A stretch of DNA of 14,297 bases from CAYSPU01 sp964432995 (GTDB taxonomy: Bacteria > Verrucomicrobiota > Verrucomicrobiia > Limisphaerales > JAHDYP01). Below, one piece after another: positions 12,633-14,297 of this stretch. The translations under genes and the position numbers were made by a program. Below the pieces are notes generated by a model. It did not search any database and was not told the DNA's origin. It saw only the letters and a list, made by a program, of their open reading frames with translations. Every line of letters begins with the position of its first letter. Within the stretch, counting starts at the first letter, position 1. The DNA lies in the NCBI GenBank assembly GCA_964432995.1, contig CAYSPU010000151.1, forward strand, positions 1 through 14,297. The letters run 5' to 3'.

Positions 12633-13991
12633 ATGTCCGTGATCCATGCGCTCTGTCTCCTCGGCCTTGCCGGTTCCCTCCGCGCTGCGAGCGCGCCCCC
12701 CGTTCCCACCCCGCAACAAGTCGCCTGGCAACGCCACGAGTTCATCGCCTTCGCGCACTTTGGGATGAACACCTTCACCGACCGCGAGTGGGGCGACGGC
12801 AAGGAGAATCCGGCGCTGTTCAATCCCACGGACTTCGACGCCCGGCAGTGGGCCTCGGTGCTGGGCGAGGCCGGCGTCAGACTCCTGATCCTCACGGCCA
12901 AGCATCACGATGGTTTCTGTCTTTGGCCGTCGAAGTTCACCGAGCACTCCGTGAAGAACTCCCCCTGGCGCGGAGGTCGGGGCGATGTCGTCCGCGAGGT
13001 GGTGGACGCCCTCCGCGCACAGCAGATCCGGGTGGGGATCTATCTCTCTCCCTGGGATCGAAACCAACCGGTGTATGGCGACTCACCGCGATACAACGAG
13101 TATTTCCGCAACCAACTCCGCGAGTTACTGACCAACTACGGCGTCGTGGATGAGGTGTGGTTCGACGGCGCCTGTGGCGAGGGGCCCAACGGCAAGAAGC
13201 AGGAATACGATTGGCCCGGCTACTACGCCGTGGTGCGCGAGCTGCAACCCCAGGCACTCATCGCCATCTGCGGCCCCGACATCCGCTGGGTCGGCAACGA
13301 ATCCGGTGTCGCCCGCGAGAACGAGTCCTCGGTCGTTCCGCGCGAAGGCCAGCCGGCCTGGCACCCCGCCGAATGCGACGTCTCCATCCGCCCCGGATGG
13401 TTCTATCACCCGGCTGAAGATGCCCAGGTCAAATCCCTGGCGGCCCTGGCCGACATCTACTTCAAGTCCGTGGGCCGAAACTCCGTCCTCCTGCTGAACA
13501 TCCCGCCGGACCGACGGGGCCGGATCGCGGACCCCGACGCGAGGCGTCTCCGGGAGTTCGGGGCCTTCATCCGGCAACTCGAGGCGACGGACTTCGTGGC
13601 CGACGCCACTGTCACGGCCTCGAGCCGTCGCGATCCTTCGGGCCACGAGCGATACGTCAAAGACCGCAAGCTCGCGACGGGCTGGACGCCGGAGGGCGAT
13701 CGCACGGCGGGGTCCCTCGAGTTCGATCTCGGTCAACCCAGGACCTTCAACGTCGCTCGCATCCAGGAGGACATCGCCCTGGGCGAACGCATCCAAGGCT
13801 ACCGCGTGGAAATCCTCGATGGGGGCGAGTGGCGGGCGATTACCGCGGGCCAGGTGGTGGGGCACAAGCAACTGCGCCGTTTCCCGGCGGTCACTGCACA
13901 GCGCGTGCGCCTCGTGATCGACCAGGCCTCCGCGCCGCCGGTCATCGCCGAGTTTGGACTGCACTTCCATCCGCTGGCCGCCAGTGAGTGA
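12633..13991 (+). CDS. Secreted GH29 alpha-L-fucosidase with C-terminal discoidin-like domain
   Basis: The predicted product is 452 residues. It should release terminal alpha-L-fucose outside the cytoplasm. The start at 12633 opens a signal peptide (MSVIHALCLLGLAGSLRAAS). The reading frame stays open farther upstream, but only through palindromic spacer DNA. GH29 landmarks are 'AHFGMNTFTDREWGDGKENP' (41-60), 'LTAKHHDGFCLWPSKFT' (87-103), 'GIYLSPWDRN' (135-144) and 'VDEVWFDGACGEG' (172-184), where Asp178 aligns with the GH29 nucleophile. 'VLLLNIPPDRRGRI' (285-298) closes the barrel. Residues 320-446 (DFVADATVTASSRR..., 'LATGWTPEGD', 'LEFDLGQPRTFNVARIQED') resemble an F5/8 type C (discoidin, CBM32-like) module that may bind sugar. 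The domain plan and W-G-D-G-K-E-N-P pattern fit the GH29 subgroup acting on branched alpha-1,3/1,4-fucosides, which is an inference. The preceding gene on the same strand is the GH28/49-like hydrolase, separated by 625 bp that contain a TspO remnant. Confidence 0.92.
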   Translation: MSVIHALCLLGLAGSLRAASAPPVPTPQQVAWQRHEFIAFAHFGMNTFTDREWGDGKENPALFNPTDFDARQWASVLGEAGVRLLILTAKHHDGFCLWPSKFTEHSVKNSPWRGGRGDVVREVVDALRAQQIRVGIYLSPWDRNQPVYGDSPRYNEYFRNQLRELLTNYGVVDEVWFDGACGEGPNGKKQEYDWPGYYAVVRELQPQALIAICGPDIRWVGNESGVARENESSVVPREGQPAWHPAECDVSIRPGWFYHPAEDAQVKSLAALADIYFKSVGRNSVLLLNIPPDRRGRIADPDARRLREFGAFIRQLEATDFVADATVTASSRRDPSGHERYVKDRKLATGWTPEGDRTAGSLEFDLGQPRTFNVARIQEDIALGERIQGYRVEILDGGEWRAITAGQVVGHKQLRRFPAVTAQRVRLVIDQASAPPVIAEFGLHFHPLAASE

Positions 13992-14131
13992 TGCGCGGTC
14001 GGGCGTGAGTTACCGCCGGACCACTGCGGAACCAGGCCGTCGGCGCGGGGAGTGGTGTCGGCCATCTCTTCCCCGCGATGCGAGAACAGGGCGCAGGCGG
14101 AAGCCCTTGGACCGGGGGGCGGCCGACGCAC

Positions 14132-14297
14132 TCAAGGCAGGTCATCCTCTTGGCCCAACGTCATCCGAAGCGTCGCGATGTAGTTGCGGGAGGTGGGTCC
14201 CATCGCGAAGGTCCGGCAGGAGCGCTCCAGGCGCCCGAGGACGGCTTCGAACTCGGCCTGGCTCAACGGTTGCGTGCCCAGCACAATCGCCGCCGCC
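14132..14297 (-). CDS. C-terminal fragment of an unidentified protein, cut by the window edge
   Basis: The minus-strand frame from 14296 reads 'AAAIVLGTQPLSQAEFEAVL', 'GRLERSCRTFAMGPTSRNYI' and 'ATLRMTLGQEDDLP', ending at a TGA (14132-14134). Residue composition is that of a real, mostly helical protein and differs from the Arg/Pro-rich shadow frames around it. Only 54 residues are visible. I do not recognise the family and see no catalytic or metal-binding motif. It converges on the fucosidase, with 140 bp between the two stops and no clear terminator there. Confidence 0.55.
   Translation of the reverse strand, partial: AAAIVLGTQPLSQAEFEAVLGRLERSCRTFAMGPTSRNYIATLRMTLGQEDDLP

Noticed and set aside
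1..14297. tRNA, rRNA or known riboswitch genes
   Set aside because: I saw no cloverleaf with a conserved T-loop, no rRNA sequence and no riboswitch core in any spacer; a covariance-model scan would be the decisive test.

Overview
This looks like a high-GC chromosomal segment from a member of the Planctomycetes-Verrucomicrobia group, most likely a Verrucomicrobium. The evidence is a run of secreted carbohydrate-active enzymes (DUF4838, GH29, pectin-lyase-fold hydrolases, a GISMG esterase), a C-terminal 'VERRPT...FYRLRAF' segment of the kind common on exported verrucomicrobial proteins, long spacers packed with short palindromic repeats, and few sharp Shine-Dalgarno sites. A run of ten Ns inside one gene shows it is a draft scaffold, probably metagenome-derived. 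The taxonomic call is inference.

Layout, left to right. A minus-strand DUF4838 protein (15-1628) stops inside an inverted repeat and seems to lack its C-terminal part. A 1-kb spacer (1629-2633) holds what looks like the frameshifted N-terminal stub of a CotH-type secreted protein, followed by a mosaic of palindromes including a 113-bp element with 9-bp terminal inverted repeats. Three minus-strand genes follow, read from 6179 down to 2634: a coiled-coil plus seven-bladed beta-propeller protein, a protein with four N-x-G-W-I repeats plus a calcium-loop-like stretch, and a secreted alpha/beta-hydrolase whose start lies 4 bp after the previous stop. The spacer between the first two carries a 24-bp tandem repeat and another copy of the palindrome family.

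Divergently, on the plus strand, lies a secreted right-handed beta-helix protein resembling GH141 (about 6518-8512). It converges on a minus-strand membrane-anchored SGNH hydrolase (8603-10108). A 394-bp divergent spacer separates that gene from a plus-strand GH28/GH49-like beta-helix hydrolase (10503-12007), which is broken only by the assembly gap. Next is a 0.6-kb spacer with the C-terminal remnant of a TspO/MBR protein on the minus strand and the second copy of a 62-bp dispersed element. After it comes a secreted GH29 alpha-L-fucosidase with a C-terminal discoidin-like domain (12633-13991). The window ends in the C-terminus of an unidentified minus-strand protein.

Taken together the intact genes look like a locus for breaking down a branched, fucose-containing and probably acylated plant or algal polysaccharide. 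The helix enzymes would cut or trim the backbone and side chains, the fucosidase would remove terminal fucose, the esterase would remove acyl groups, and the propeller and GWI-repeat proteins would be exported binding or surface components. No transporter, SusC/SusD pair, regulator or sulfatase is visible. The most unusual aspects are the palindromic-repeat mosaic with gene fragments beside it, the undescribed propeller/GWI-repeat pair, and the gap-split hydrolase.
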